Below, one piece after another: positions 20,761 through 31,687 of a stretch of 64,000 bases of DNA. The notes below the pieces were generated by a model that was not told where the DNA came from, ran no database searches, and was given only the letters and a program-made list of their open reading frames with translations. The position numbers and the translations under genes are program-made. The stretch lies in assembly GCA_963920525.1 (NCBI GenBank), contig OY986437.1, forward strand, positions 111,158,715 through 111,222,714. The letters are read 5' to 3'. Each line of letters starts with the position of its first letter. The stretch's first letter is position 1. Origin of the DNA: Dichetophora obliterata. Lineage: Eukaryota; Arthropoda; Insecta; Diptera; Sciomyzidae.

Positions 20761-21796
20761 CAGTGTTGCCAGGTTAGGGGATTTTCCGCTATATTTAGAG
20801 GTTTTTTAACTGTGTTGAGGGATTTTAGGGGCAATGAATCTTTAGGGATTTTAAGATTTAATGTTTTTTAGGGGTATTTGAAAAATTTACCTTTGGAAAG
20901 AAATATTTCAATATTTTGAATAGGCTTCCTGATCAAATAAAGTTTTCTTACTTTTCCTTAAAATAATGTAAAAATTTAAGAAAAGAAGATATTTGACTTC
21001 TTGGGTATTTCAGCAACTATTTATAAAAACACCTGAATTGGCAGCACTTAAAATTAATTACCAATCATTTCCCACTTCACTTCAAACTTGCTTCGCGCTT
21101 TGCTTGCAATTGATTGATTCCGTAGAATTAACTAAAAACAAAACGGTTCGAATCCGGGTTCAGGCATGGTTCTTTTCGCTTTCTTTGTTCTTTACTACAT
21201 TTAAGAATTATTGAAAAAAAAATCCACAACTAAATTGTAGAAAATGTTGTATTAAAGGATAGGAGCAACTGAGGGCTGGAAATACCTATCGAGGTTAAGG
21301 CATAACACTAGCCTCTGTTGTAAGCAATTCAAATTGTCTTTCAAGTTTGTTCCGCCTAATCGATAATTCATGTATGGTTCCAATCAATTCTTTCTATAAT
21401 AATCTATCCCTTTCCTTTCAGGTCAAATACCAAACGTTGTTTGTATAAGGCGCATGCCTAGGTTCTTTGATCTTTTAGAAAAAAAAGTATGGGAAAAAAA
21501 GATATGCCCAAATTATATCAAAAAGTAGGAGACGGAGCCTAATTTCGAAAATAAGACTTAATTTAAATGTCAGTTTCACATTGGACAATTGACAGCTATG
21601 AAGCAACTTTCTGCCTTTGTTAAAGACGTCCAACAGCTCAGCCTTTTAAATACATAGGCTTGCATTGCAGTTGCACTACTTTTCAGTTGCCCTGTATGAA
21701 ATTTTTGTATGTTTTTCGAAAAAAATGTTAGGGGAATTTTAGAGGGATTTGAAATCCAATCTAGGGGTAAATGGTGTAAGGCACCTGGCAACACTG
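20761..21796. mobile_element. hAT-like element, CAGTGTTGCCA ends
   Basis: The left end CAGTGTTGCCAGGT and the right end ACCTGGCAACACTG are inverted copies. Subterminal GGGATTTTAGGGG-like words occur near both ends (about 20820-20875 and 21728-21775). Flanking octamers AGTATGAT and AGTAACCG agree only in the first four bases, so the target duplication is weak or eroded. The end sequence resembles that of the hAT remnant at 58873-60106 (CAGCGTTGCCA). No transposase is recognisable inside, so the element is non-autonomous. Confidence 0.65.
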
Positions 21797-22681
21797 AGTA
21801 ACCGTGTTTGACGTTTGATATGTTTACTGCTTGTCGTATTTCAATAGTGCTGTTCCTGTAACAAGTATGTTATTTTCACGAACATTTCATAAGTAACATC
21901 ACTACCATAAAAGGTTTTGTTTATATTTTAAAGCTATTATAATTTTATTTTTTTCGCTTAGTTTAAAAATGGCACGAAAGTACTTACTCGTGCAACATGG
22001 ACCAATAATAATAGGAAAGAACGTACTTGTGCAACATTGACCATTATATCGTACGGCACATACGCTATTTTAACTATGAGCGTCATTGTGGAAGTATTAA
22101 CTTAATTCATTATTAGTATTTCAGCTCTAGAATTACAAGCTCGTAGCACAGACGAACGCAGAAGAGACTTATGCCCAGGTAAGGTGTGATTTTTGTTTTT
22201 TAAACCATTTAATCTACAATATATATATAAAACAGGATGTGTGTATGTATGTAACGTATGGACTCCAAAACAGCTGGGCCGATTTTGATGAAATTTTCAG
22301 GGAATCTTCAGAATATTCAGGCGGGTGACACTGTGAAGTCTGATTTTTTATTTCGGTCTGTGGGCGGAGGGGCGTGACAAAATCCAATTTTCATATTGCA
22401 CCACCAATGACATACATATAATTTTTTTGCTTTTTTTATTTTATTTTTTTAAAGCCGTTGTCATGTTCTTCAAAACAAGATATCAAACTCTTAAATCGGT
22501 TATGTGGTTCCGAAGATATTTACAAAAAACGTATGTTAATATTGATCCAATATCATAATTTTAAAACTTTCGAAATGTTGCATTCAAAAATCCGAGTTTT
22601 CGGATTGTTTACAAAATATTTACATCATTCGATAACACAAGATATTCCGCGCTCACTAAGGTGCAACATTGTACAATAAGT
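21797..22681. other. non-coding, with a partial Helitron-like module
   Basis: No gene is seen. From about 22212 the text ACAGGATGTGTGTATGTATG, CAGCTGGGCCGATTTTGATG and GGAGGGGCGTGAC is of the kind that starts many fly Helitron-like repeats, and it resembles the modules downstream. It appears truncated near 22440. Confidence 0.4.
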
Positions 22682-23772
22682 TAAAAAATCTAAATATATA
22701 AAAATGAATGTCTGTCTGTCTGTTTGTTCGAAACTTTCAAAGCATGTTACTATGACTCTGGAAGCAATAATAGGCTATATGAAGTTTTTTGGACAAAGGG
22801 GCGTGGCACCGCCCATATAACCCAAAAGTTTAAATCGCCATATTTTGGGCATTTTTTGACCTACGTCGATGCTATTTGGTACATATGGTATTGGCATAAT
22901 TAGGAATACGTACCAGGATAAAAGTGGGTGGGACCACGCCCCTTTTTAGGAAAATTAAAAATCGTAATATAGTCTTAACTACTTAATTTAATATCGTCAT
23001 TTAATATCGTCATCCTAATTTCACAATAGGATATTCTTACGAAATAATGAATTCTTGACTATATAAAGTTGTGAGTGGACAAAGGGGCGTGGCCTCGCCC
23101 ATATTACCCGTTGCCCATGTAAAATCGTCATATCTTGGGCATTTTTTGACCAACGGCGGCAGTATTTGCTATATATGGTATTAGCATGAATAGAAATACG
23201 TACCAAAAGAAAAGTGGGCGGAGCACGCCCCTTTGTTTGCGATATATTGGAGGCTGGACTTGTTAACCGATCTTAAAATTTCACAGCGTGCAGCTTTGAC
23301 TCAGGAATACTTATTACATGATAATATTTATCGACCATGCACACTTCTACACCTACTTTTTTACTACGTTTATTAACGGCTTTACCTCAAATTTAAAATA
23401 CATATTGATTAAAATAGTGGGGTAGCACCATTTTCTTTCTCCCACAACTGTCTGCAAAACAGCTGATTTTGTAATATGTGTTAACTAAAATAGAGAGTGG
23501 GGTAACCCCATTCTCATTCTCCCACAACTGACTGCGAAACAGCTGATTGCGTAATTGCTGCTTTTTGATTGGTCTAAAAATAAAAAGGGGGAGCATGAAG
23601 CAAATTACATGCGTTTCAGTGCTGAATTCTAATTGGTTTACAACAAAAAAAGGGGAGAAGCATTGCAATAATTAAATTAAAATTAAATAAATAAATTTTT
23701 GTAAATATATAAATACCTTTAATTGTATTTTATAACGAGGGGGGCAGAGAAGCACACCGGGTTCAGCTAGTT
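22682..23772. mobile_element. Helitron-like (Helentron-type) non-autonomous repeat
   Basis: The left end TCTAAATATATAAAAATGAA with TGTCTGTCTGTCTG, and the right end CACACCGGGTTCAGCTAG followed by T, fit the TC ... CTAG-T pattern of Helitron-like elements, which leave no target duplication. Inside are two direct copies of a ~285-bp module (about 22788-22950 and 23073-23240) marked by GGACAAAGGGGCGTGGC, CGCCCATAT.ACCC and TTGGGCATTTTTTGACC. Two copies of an ~85-bp module follow (about 23403 and 23487) marked by CTCCCACAACTG and AACAGCTGATT. There is no Rep/helicase coding. Confidence 0.55.
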
Positions 23773-24310
23773 ATCTATATAAATACAAATCAATTGCCAC
23801 AGGTCTGTCCCCTCATCACTTGAGAACGGCTGGATCGATTTGGTTGTTTTTTTTTTGTGTTATTTATTGTTAGGACATGGATTGTATACAAAGAAAAATT
23901 GAAAAAGTTACGTGGAAAATTTGGAAAAAAACGATGTTTTTAATTAGGCTTTTTGTATTTTTTATGGGAAATATCACACACCTCCGGAAATTCTTTACCG
24001 ATTGCTTCGATATTTGGCAGAGAAGTAGACTTCTACTCAGGCCAGGTCTAAAGAGCAAAAGGGCGTGACACCTTCCATAAAGCTAAGAATTGCGATATCG
24101 AATAGCTTTGGAGTTATAGGCCGCACAGACTCTACATTCAGTACTCGACCACGATAACATGCCGTTTAACTGATCAAACTTTATGGGCGTTATACAAGTG
24201 GGTGTAGCACCTCCCACACAGCCCAAATTTGCGATATCGAATAGCTTTGGAAGTATGGGTCGTACATTCTCGGAATTCGGTATTCACAATTTACACGTTA
24301 CAGAGCCATT
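23773..24310. repeat. second Helitron-like repeat fragment
   Basis: This begins TTATCTATATAAATACAAAT, then CACTTGAGAACGGCTGGATCGATTTGG, a start pattern common in insect Helentron-like repeats. The phrase GCGATATCGAATAGCTTTGGA occurs twice, about 140 bp apart, within GC-richer 'gggcgt-acacc' modules. I see no CTAG end that would close it cleanly. Confidence 0.45.
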
Positions 24311-26674
24311 GGTAAGAAAAATAACGTATTAAAATTTCAGCTTTTGAAGTTTTAACAACATACGCGAGCAAGTATAAGGAGCTCTCGACTATGTGCTATT
24401 ATCACTTGTTAATATCTTGCATTTTGGCCTGAAATTTTTTATGTATGCTCCCAATATATTGTATTTTCGAAATACATTTAAAAATAATCGATTTTTCAAA
24501 ACTCGAGCACCAAACTACATCCTTAAACTATTCTAATGATATTTAAGAATTTTTTGTTTAATCATAAATAACTTTTTGTAAAAATAACGGCCTTAGTTTT
24601 TATTTTTAATAAAATATGTTGCTTGCAACAAAAAAATAGTCCGTTTCCACAGACTATTGTTTCATATTGCAAGATTTTTGTTGTAGCGCAAATATTATGA
24701 AAATTGATTGCATTGTATTTTTTCTGCCTGTCTGACTTACAACGCCTTCATTCATAAAATGATAGAAACAAAAACTAAAGCAAAAAAAAACCCATAGGAA
24801 ATTCCAACGCTATTGTTGACAACTACGACACACTCACTGAGTGACTGATAATGATGAGATAACTTGTGTTGCCATCACAAGACGTCAAAACAATGATTAT
24901 AGAGTCTATGGGGCAATTTTTATTATTTCTTGAATGGATGTAGTTGTTGGCAATGTGCCAACAATAGCAACAATTAGAAATACTTGTTGCAGTATAGAAA
25001 TCTTCTCAAATACTTCCACATGTAATCCTTGTATGAATCGCGCTAAAAAAATCTTGGTGAAACCAAAACTAGTCTATTTGCATTAGTTTCTGAGTATATG
25101 GGTTGTGGTTGCATGGCGTGCGAGGTTGGCAGATAGTTGGTATTCGTGTGCTTTTTCCTCCTTTGTTTTAAATTCATTCATTCACTCATTGTCTTCTAAA
25201 ACGTGTTGCTAACGACGATTTGGGAAATTTTTTTTTGTAAGGAGTTTCAACGCAAAGTAAAGTTAAGTTTGTAAGGAGGTTCAAAGGAGTAAATTTCACA
25301 TTGGAGCAGTTGATTACTATTTGAGTAATATGTGCTTAAAAATTTGCTTAATTATAGTTTTCATAAATTTATATACGCTTTGTAATCACCGTTATTGAGG
25401 CGTAATAAATATATATTTCATATTCATAGGTACACAAAAACAAAATAACATAATCAAAAAGAACAAAATCAATAAGATTGCTCTGTGGTTTTCATCTGAA
25501 ATGCAATTCCATGTAATCCATAGTACCTTAATTAAACTTTAAACACTTTTTTTATTAGGTAAACCACATAATTTTAAGAAGAAGTTTATGTATATTAATA
25601 GGAATAGTTATTAATTTTAATAGTTTTGTTCGGGCGCGGAACGATCGGGTGAATGGCGGAAAAAGAAACAAATAGGGTTAGAGTGGGGTGGGTTAAAAGA
25701 GTATTTATTTGTATACCTTCTGGTACAACAATTGTGTTTTATAGTGAGTGCGAATTTGTACGTTGATTGCATGCTGAATGTTGATTGTAGTTATGTTGTT
25801 GTCCTATTGAAGTGGTTGATATGCTGTCTTCGTCTTCTGGGTGGATGGGTTGTTGTGATGTTGATTCGGTTGTCGATAGTTTAATTTAAAGTTGTCTTCT
25901 GCTAGTCTTCCGTTGATTTTGGGTGGATCTGTGTACCTTTCACTTCGATATTAGGAAACGAATGGTAAGACGCTGGCGCAACGTTGCTGTTGCCGAACAA
26001 CTGTCAGCGGTCGTGCCTAAAGTAGAGAGTACGGCGAGCGGACGTGTTTGATTCACACTGGTTTACGTGGCGTAAACAAATTTGCTTATTGTTTTCAGTA
26101 AAATTTATAAGTAAGTAATTAAAAATACTTTTTATTAAAATTTCGAAAGGAAAATACCCCTATAAAATGTTGTAGTACAAATATTATGTTTAAAAGTTTT
26201 TTATAAAAATGCCCGCGTTCACACATGCCCAGCTCCTATGGCAAAATTTCATGAGTACGAATTACGAAAACGTATTTTTCGAATGGGATTAAAAAATTGG
26301 AGGAACGTTGGACAAAGTGTATCGAGCTAAATGAGACCATATTGAGAAATACAATTTTTTTGCCTTAAAAATCATTCCTTGTTTCATTTTTAACGGAATT
26401 ATCAAACGGCCTTCGTGCTAGCCGGTTACATCGATGTTTTTAGGAAATGTGAGGTATTTCAATGGACCAATCATTTGGTCTAAGAAGACTTATTTACCGG
26501 CAGTATGATCAACTAAAAAATAAAATATATAAAAAATATACAAGCCTAGATTTTAGATTTGAATTAGTTTTATTTTTTTTTTTTGGAAATAAAAGAAAAC
26601 CAACTTTCAAAATGTGTTTTAAATCCGTGTACATTGCTTATTGCTTAATTGGGCACAAGTTCTCAAGCGGAAGT
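24311..26674. other. 2.3-kb stretch without a gene; GC-richer island at 25620-26060
   Basis: Most of this is AT-rich. The segment 25620-26060 (GTTCGGGCGCGGAACGATCG ... GGTCGTGCCTAAAGTAGAG in parts) differs in composition from its surroundings and could be a solo LTR or other repeat, but I find no matching ends, primer-binding site or ORF. No other feature is supported. Confidence 0.4.
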
Positions 26675-26686
26675 CTACTTACTTAC

Positions 26687-29600
26687 TTAGGTGGCCATAG
26701 CAACCCGTCGTCGGGTTTCGGCCGATCTCATCAGCTCTCGCCAGGCGCCTCTGCTTCGCGCGCGCCTTCTCCAATTGGTTTCGCCAAGCGCGGTTAGGGC
26801 TTCCTCGACCTGGTCAATCCATCGGAGGCATGGTCTCCCTCTTCGTCGTCGGCCTTCGGCCTTCGCCTCGAACACCTTTTTCGCTGGAGCATCGTCATTC
26901 ATACGATGGACATGACCTAGCCAGCGTAATCGCTGGATTGCGATACGCTGAACTACTTCAATGTCGTCGTATAGCTCATACAGCTCGTGGTTCATTCGTA
27001 TGCGATAGTCGTCGCCAACTCGAATAGGACCGAAGATTTTGCGAAGAACTTTTCTCTCAAACACCCCAAGAGCGGCTGCGTCTGCTTGCGAGACAACCCA
27101 TGCCTCAGCGCCATAAAGAAGCACAGGTATAATGAGCGTCTTGTAGAGTGTCAGTTTTGTCGATCGAGAGAGGGCTCTGCAACGTAATTGCTTACTAAGC
27201 CCGTAGTAGCACCTATTAGCAATTGTTATTCTTCGCTTTATCTCCAGGCTGACATCATTATTGCTGTTAATGGCGGTGCCAAGGTAGGTAAATTCCTTGA
27301 CCACTTCAAAGTTATAGTTGCCTGTTGAAACGTGAGAGCCTAGCCGCCCCGCTCCCCTGCCAGCAGGCAGCATATACTTCGTTTTACCCTCGTTTACCGT
27401 CAAACCCACCTTGGCTGATTCTTTTTCGATAGCGGTGAAAGCAGCAGTGACATCTCTCTTGGTTCTACCGATGATATCAATATCATCAGCATACGCAAGG
27501 AGCTGAACTCCTTTGTAAAAAATGGTGCCATTGCGATGCACACCGGCCTTTCGTAGGATCCCCTCCATGATGATGTTGAAGAGATCGCAAGATAGCGGGT
27601 CGCCTTGTCTGAAACCTCGTTCAGTATGGAAGGTTTCGGAGAGGTCATTTCCTACCTTGACGGAGCTGCAAGTATTGCTCAACGTCATCCTGCAGAGTCT
27701 TATCAACTTTGCAGGTATACCGAACTCAGACATTGTTGCGTATAGGCAATCCCGCCTCGGGCTATCGAACGCAGCTTTATAATCGACAAAGAGATGATGC
27801 GTGTCGATTTGCTTTTCGTGGGTTTTCTCCAGGATTTGGCGCAGTGTAAAAATCTGGTCTATGGTGGATTTACCAGGTCGAAAGCCACACTGATAAGGTC
27901 CAATCAGTGTTTTTGTATACGGCTTAAGTCTTTCACATAGTACGCTCGAGAGGACCTTATATGCGATGGAAATAAGACTGATACCTCGGAAGTTGGCGCA
28001 AATTGTCGGGTCTCCTTTCTTAAGTAAGGGACAAAGCACGCTGAGATTCCAATCGTCGGGCATGCATTCCGCTAGCCATATTTTGCTGATGAGTTGATGC
28101 ATGCACCCTATCAACTCATCGCCGCCGGCTTTAAACAGTTCAGCTGGCAGGCCGTCAGCACCCGCTGCTTTGTTGTTTTTGAGCCGCTGGATAGCAACTC
28201 GAACCTCGTCATGGCTAGGTGGTAGAACTTCTACTTCGTCATCGTCGATTGGTTGTGGCGAACTGCATTCTCCATGGGCGGAGTTGGTGGGATCATCGCC
28301 CGTAAGCAGATTGGAAAAATGCTGTCTCCACAATCTCAGTGCGCACTGCGTATCTGTAACCAGATTTCCATTCCCATCTCTACAAGTGGATGCTCCGGGC
28401 TTGAAACCTTGGGTTAGACGCTTAACCTGTTGGTAAAATTTTCGTGCATCCTTCTTGCCTTTGTACACCTCAATTTCTTCACGCTCACGCTTTTCTTGCT
28501 CCCTTTTTTTGCGTCTGAAAAGGCGTCTCTCTTCCTTCCTCTTTTCACGATATTTTTCTCGCACGGTTCGCGTTGTAGCTGACTGCAGCGTCTTTCTGTA
28601 TGCGGCGTTTTTTGCTGCCGTCGCGTCGCGACACTCCTGGTCATACCATTGGTTCCGAGGTTGCGGGCGCCGGAAACCAATCACTTCTTCAGCGGCAGCG
28701 CGCATGGAGTGGGAGATGTGCGCCCAAAGTCCATCGGCATCATCGTGTTGTGAGGTTGGTTGGTTGAGCTTAACCGAGAGTTGAGCGGAGTAGGCCTCAG
28801 CTGTCCTTTGTGATTGCAGCTTAGCGACGTCTAGCTTTCGTTGCATTCCTGTGCGTATGTTCTTTGCATTGCATAACCGCATGCGGATCTTGGCTGCAAC
28901 AAGAAAGTGGTCGGAGTCGATGTTCACTCCCCGAAATGTACGCACATCCAGAACGCTAGAAGCGTGCCTTCCGTCGATCACAAAATGATCAATTTGGTTT
29001 CGTGTTTTTTGATCAGGGGACAGCCAGGTGGCCTTATGGATGTCGAGGTGTTGGAATCTGGTGCTACTTACTACCATGTTTCGTGCCGCGGCGAAGTCGA
29101 TCAGTCTTAGACCGTTGTTCGTAGTGGCCTCGTGGAGACTGAACTGACCGACAGTGGGGCCAAAGACGCCTTCTTTTCCGACCTTTGCGTTAAAATCGCC
29201 GAGGACTATTTTTACGTCGTGGGCCGGACAGCGATCGTACACGTCCTCTAGGCTCGCGTAGAAAGCATCCTTGGCGGCATCGTCCTTTTCCTCCGTCGGG
29301 GCGTGCGCGCAAATTAAGGTTACATTAAAAAATTTCGCCTTGATGCGTATCGTCGCCAACCTTTCGTTCACTGGTGTGAACCGAGCAACAAGGTGGCGTA
29401 GTTTTCGTCTTACGACGAAGCCGCATCCGAATTCGCGCTTCTCCGCATGGCAGCTGTAGTAAATATCGCAGTCTGCTCGCTTAGAGCAGCCTTGCCCTTT
29501 CCATCGCATCTCCTGGATGGCGGTGATGTCAGCCTTTATTTTTGCGAGGGCTTCCGCCAGTTGGATAGATGCACCTTCTCTGTAGAGAGTCCGGACATTC

Positions 29601-29722
29601 CAGGTGCATATCCGTAAATCATGGTCCGTTTTTCGTTTGCGGTGGTCGTCAACGTGTATGGGGTTATCATCCGAGGCTGGTTCGATTTTCATTGGGAAAT
29701 TTGATAATGTGACGGGACCCAA
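26687..29722 (-). CDS. endonuclease/reverse transcriptase polyprotein, 1011 aa, intact ORF
   Basis: Residues about 36-280 form an AP-like endonuclease with CTWNVRTL, QEMRW (catalytic Glu), VLGDFNAKVG and DSDHFLV. A Lys/Arg/Glu-rich, probably helical region (about 385-420) precedes the reverse transcriptase, which shows LKNNKAAGADGLPAELFKAG near 514-533, LFVDYKAAFDSPRR near 644-657, GFRQGDPLS and the catalytic LLAYADDIDI near 741-750. The C terminus has the conserved WLGHVHRMND and GRRRRGRPCLRW blocks. No RNase H or CCHC knuckle is present, which fits the RTE clade. No stop or frameshift occurs in 1011 codons and all catalytic residues are present, so it could be a recently active copy. The stop codon TAA is formed by the first unit of the TAAG tail, leaving essentially no 3' UTR. 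Clade assignment is by motif memory. Confidence 0.88.
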   Translation of the reverse strand: MGPVTLSNFPMKIEPASDDNPIHVDDHRKRKTDHDLRICTWNVRTLYREGASIQLAEALAKIKADITAIQEMRWKGQGCSKRADCDIYYSCHAEKREFGCGFVVRRKLRHLVARFTPVNERLATIRIKAKFFNVTLICAHAPTEEKDDAAKDAFYASLEDVYDRCPAHDVKIVLGDFNAKVGKEGVFGPTVGQFSLHEATTNNGLRLIDFAAARNMVVSSTRFQHLDIHKATWLSPDQKTRNQIDHFVIDGRHASSVLDVRTFRGVNIDSDHFLVAAKIRMRLCNAKNIRTGMQRKLDVAKLQSQRTAEAYSAQLSVKLNQPTSQHDDADGLWAHISHSMRAAAEEVIGFRRPQPRNQWYDQECRDATAAKNAAYRKTLQSATTRTVREKYREKRKEERRLFRRKKREQEKREREEIEVYKGKKDARKFYQQVKRLTQGFKPGASTCRDGNGNLVTDTQCALRLWRQHFSNLLTGDDPTNSAHGECSSPQPIDDDEVEVLPPSHDEVRVAIQRLKNNKAAGADGLPAELFKAGGDELIGCMHQLISKIWLAECMPDDWNLSVLCPLLKKGDPTICANFRGISLISIAYKVLSSVLCERLKPYTKTLIGPYQCGFRPGKSTIDQIFTLRQILEKTHEKQIDTHHLFVDYKAAFDSPRRDCLYATMSEFGIPAKLIRLCRMTLSNTCSSVKVGNDLSETFHTERGFRQGDPLSCDLFNIIMEGILRKAGVHRNGTIFYKGVQLLAYADDIDIIGRTKRDVTAAFTAIEKESAKVGLTVNEGKTKYMLPAGRGAGRLGSHVSTGNYNFEVVKEFTYLGTAINSNNDVSLEIKRRITIANRCYYGLSKQLRCRALSRSTKLTLYKTLIIPVLLYGAEAWVVSQADAAALGVFERKVLRKIFGPIRVGDDYRIRMNHELYELYDDIEVVQRIAIQRLRWLGHVHRMNDDAPAKKVFEAKAEGRRRRGRPCLRWIDQVEEALTALGETNWRRRARSRGAWRELMRSAETRRRVAMAT

Positions 29723-30104
29723 ACCCTGTGCACATTCCAGGATTAAGGTCTATGAGAGACCCCTCAAGTTTTAAGTCTAGAGAAAGACAAGGGGGGGGTT
29801 TGGGCAAGGTGCTTTTAAGGCGACACCGACTCGCCTTGTCAGTGCCAGTTGCGGGCTCTGTGGGGTTTTTGTTCAAGACGCAGCGCTGCCCAGCACTACG
29901 ACCTTCCACAACCTAGCTGGTCACCCGCTGCATTGTCCGGGGCCGCTTATTTGTTAAGAAACTTATTCGCGACTAACCTCCATATCTGAAGGCCGTTCAC
30001 TATCCGCAACCTGTGACCCGTCCGGTGGCTTGCAGCTAGGCCTCCGCCGAATACCCTTATATTCCACGGATTCCGGAGAATCCGCGGAAGTCACGCGGTT
30101 TAAA
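29723..30104 (-). other. 5' region of the RTE-like element
   Basis: GC-rich sequence upstream of the ORF, with a G-run at 29792-29799. An 80-codon frame (29667-29909, minus) overlaps the ORF start in another frame, but I do not recognise it. The junction with AT-rich DNA near 30104 (AAGTCACGCGGTTTAAAAATAC) marks the probable 5' end. Confidence 0.45.
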
Positions 30105-30849
30105 AATACTTGATCAATGACAACATAAAGAACGATGCAACGAAGTTGTAGAGAAAATAAGAACCAGCTGGAAATCGTGCTGATACATTTCTCCTTTTGA
30201 ATATTTCACCATCTGAACAACAGCAATAAAAATAAACAAATAAAATGTATGCTGATTGATATGGTTAAAATTAAACTTTTTTTTGTGATTAAAAAAAGAG
30301 AAATCAAAGCTAAATGAATTTAAATATTAAGCTTGGTGCTAGACTTTAAGGCAGACGCCGTCATAGTAGACGTCGTCAAAGTAGTCGAGATGAACGGCTG
30401 TATCTTGATAACAAAAAAATAAAATAAGAAAAAATTCAAAATTAATATCGGGCTAGTTGAAAGGCACAAGAGGCACAGACGCTGATGTCGGTTCTTCTGG
30501 CTGCGCTGATCTAGCTGGAGGTTCTTTAAATCATTTTTGCGTATTTCTGCTGACACAGCGGTTGGTTTAAATATTTTTAATTGTGTTATTTATGAAGACC
30601 AGCCAGCTTTCGATGCCAATAAAAAGCTCGTATTTTAAGCATAAATTATGAGGAGTAAGCCAAAGAGCCACAGTTGCGGTTTTTTAATTAGCCACGCACA
30701 CGCATGCGTCAACTGGGTCAAAGAGGGGTAAATATTTTAATTATTTTTAAAAAAAAAATATATTAAATACAGACATCACAAAATTATGATAAAAGAAATA
30801 TTCAAATAACACTGATATATTGTCTTTTCAAAAATACCTCAAACGTGAA
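30105..30849. other. AT-rich stretch, no recognised feature
   Basis: No gene is seen. A short stretch at 30350-30390 contains GACGCCGTC/GACGTCGTC palindromic words without obvious meaning. Confidence 0.45.
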
Positions 30850-31585
30850 CATAGAGTTAGTCTTGTTGAATCTATGTTTTTTCGACCGGAAATTATATGG
30901 AACAGTATCATCAAGGAACGAATCCTTCTCCTGCTCTCAAGAGATTGAAGATGTCTAAGCAAGCATCGTGAATTATATGAGGGAAGTGGCTCAACGAAAT
31001 GAAATTATCTAAGTGAGAACCTTAGGAAATTCTTTTTTGTAGTTGTTAAAGTCGCGCAGAATGTATGGAATAAAATGGGTTCCAGATAAACGACGCATAT
31101 TCGAAGTTAGACCGAACAAATGATGTGTAAAGCAGTTTATGCGTATAAGGATCTGAGAATTCAGACGTATTATGTCGAAAAAGGGCAAGCAGGGAATAAG
31201 CTTTCGGGATAGTGTAATTTATATGAGGAACAAAAGTGGATTTTGAGCCAAAGATTACTCAAAAGTCCAGAATTTCACCAACAGTTTTTAGTTGATTATT
31301 GTTCAGATGAGGAGGAGACAAAGAGATTTCTTGATTTGGCAAAAGTAGCAGAACATTTAGAAATATTTGATGGCAGTTTATTCGTATCACTCCAGGTTAA
31401 CAGATTATTGATTTCAGTTTGAAGGGAACAAAATGTCTGAAAGGTCATCAATAGATTTTCAGAAAATATTTTAAGGCCATCAGTATATAGCAGAAAACTA
31501 GCTTTATTAAAACAGCAAGACACATCGTTTATAAATAGAATGAATAGCAAGGGCCCTAGAATGCGGAACACTTGAGGTCGCAATA
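30850..31585 (-). pseudogene. non-LTR retrotransposon reverse transcriptase relic (jockey-like)
   Basis: On the minus strand 31583-31296 reads ILGPLLFILFINDVSCCFNK, then ASFLLYTDGLKIF, corresponding to the LGPLLF and YADD motifs of reverse transcriptase domains 4-5. The catalytic YADD is changed to YTDG. Downstream, in other frames, pieces such as NMRRLSGTHFIPY and NNYKKEF correspond to the poorly conserved C-terminal end typical of jockey-like elements. Several stops and frameshifts are present, and the endonuclease and N-terminal reverse transcriptase are missing. It is an old 5'-truncated copy. Confidence 0.72.
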
Positions 31586-31687
31586 AAAGAATATGACTTT
31601 ATATTATTAATACAGGCCATACTTTATTACAGGCCAATTATTAATACATTAATAATTGATCAAGTACGATTCTTTTCTGTTTGGCTC

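Larger units (their letters stand above)
26675..30104 (-). mobile_element. non-LTR retrotransposon, RTE-like, near full length
   Basis: The element runs on the minus strand. Its body is GC-rich compared with the surroundings. The 3' end is a short microsatellite, about three TAAG units at 26675-26690 (read on the minus strand), a tail type usual for RTE-clade elements rather than poly(A). The 5' region from 29723 to about 30104 is GC-rich and non-coding or weakly coding, ending where AT-rich host DNA resumes. I could not identify a target duplication. Confidence 0.8.

Noticed and set aside
21145..21175. Perfect B-box-like GGTTCGAATCC
   Set aside because: No A box lies at a suitable distance and nothing pairs as a cloverleaf; probably chance or an eroded SINE inside the hAT-like element.
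25620..26060. GC-richer island as a gene or promoter
   Set aside because: It has no ORF, splice structure or CpG pattern that I can support; it may be a solo LTR, but no ends were found.
26691..28784. Several open frames of 60-111 codons on the opposite strand of the retrotransposon ORF
   Set aside because: They are antisense shadows of the GC-rich 1011-codon reverse transcriptase ORF and have no independent motifs.
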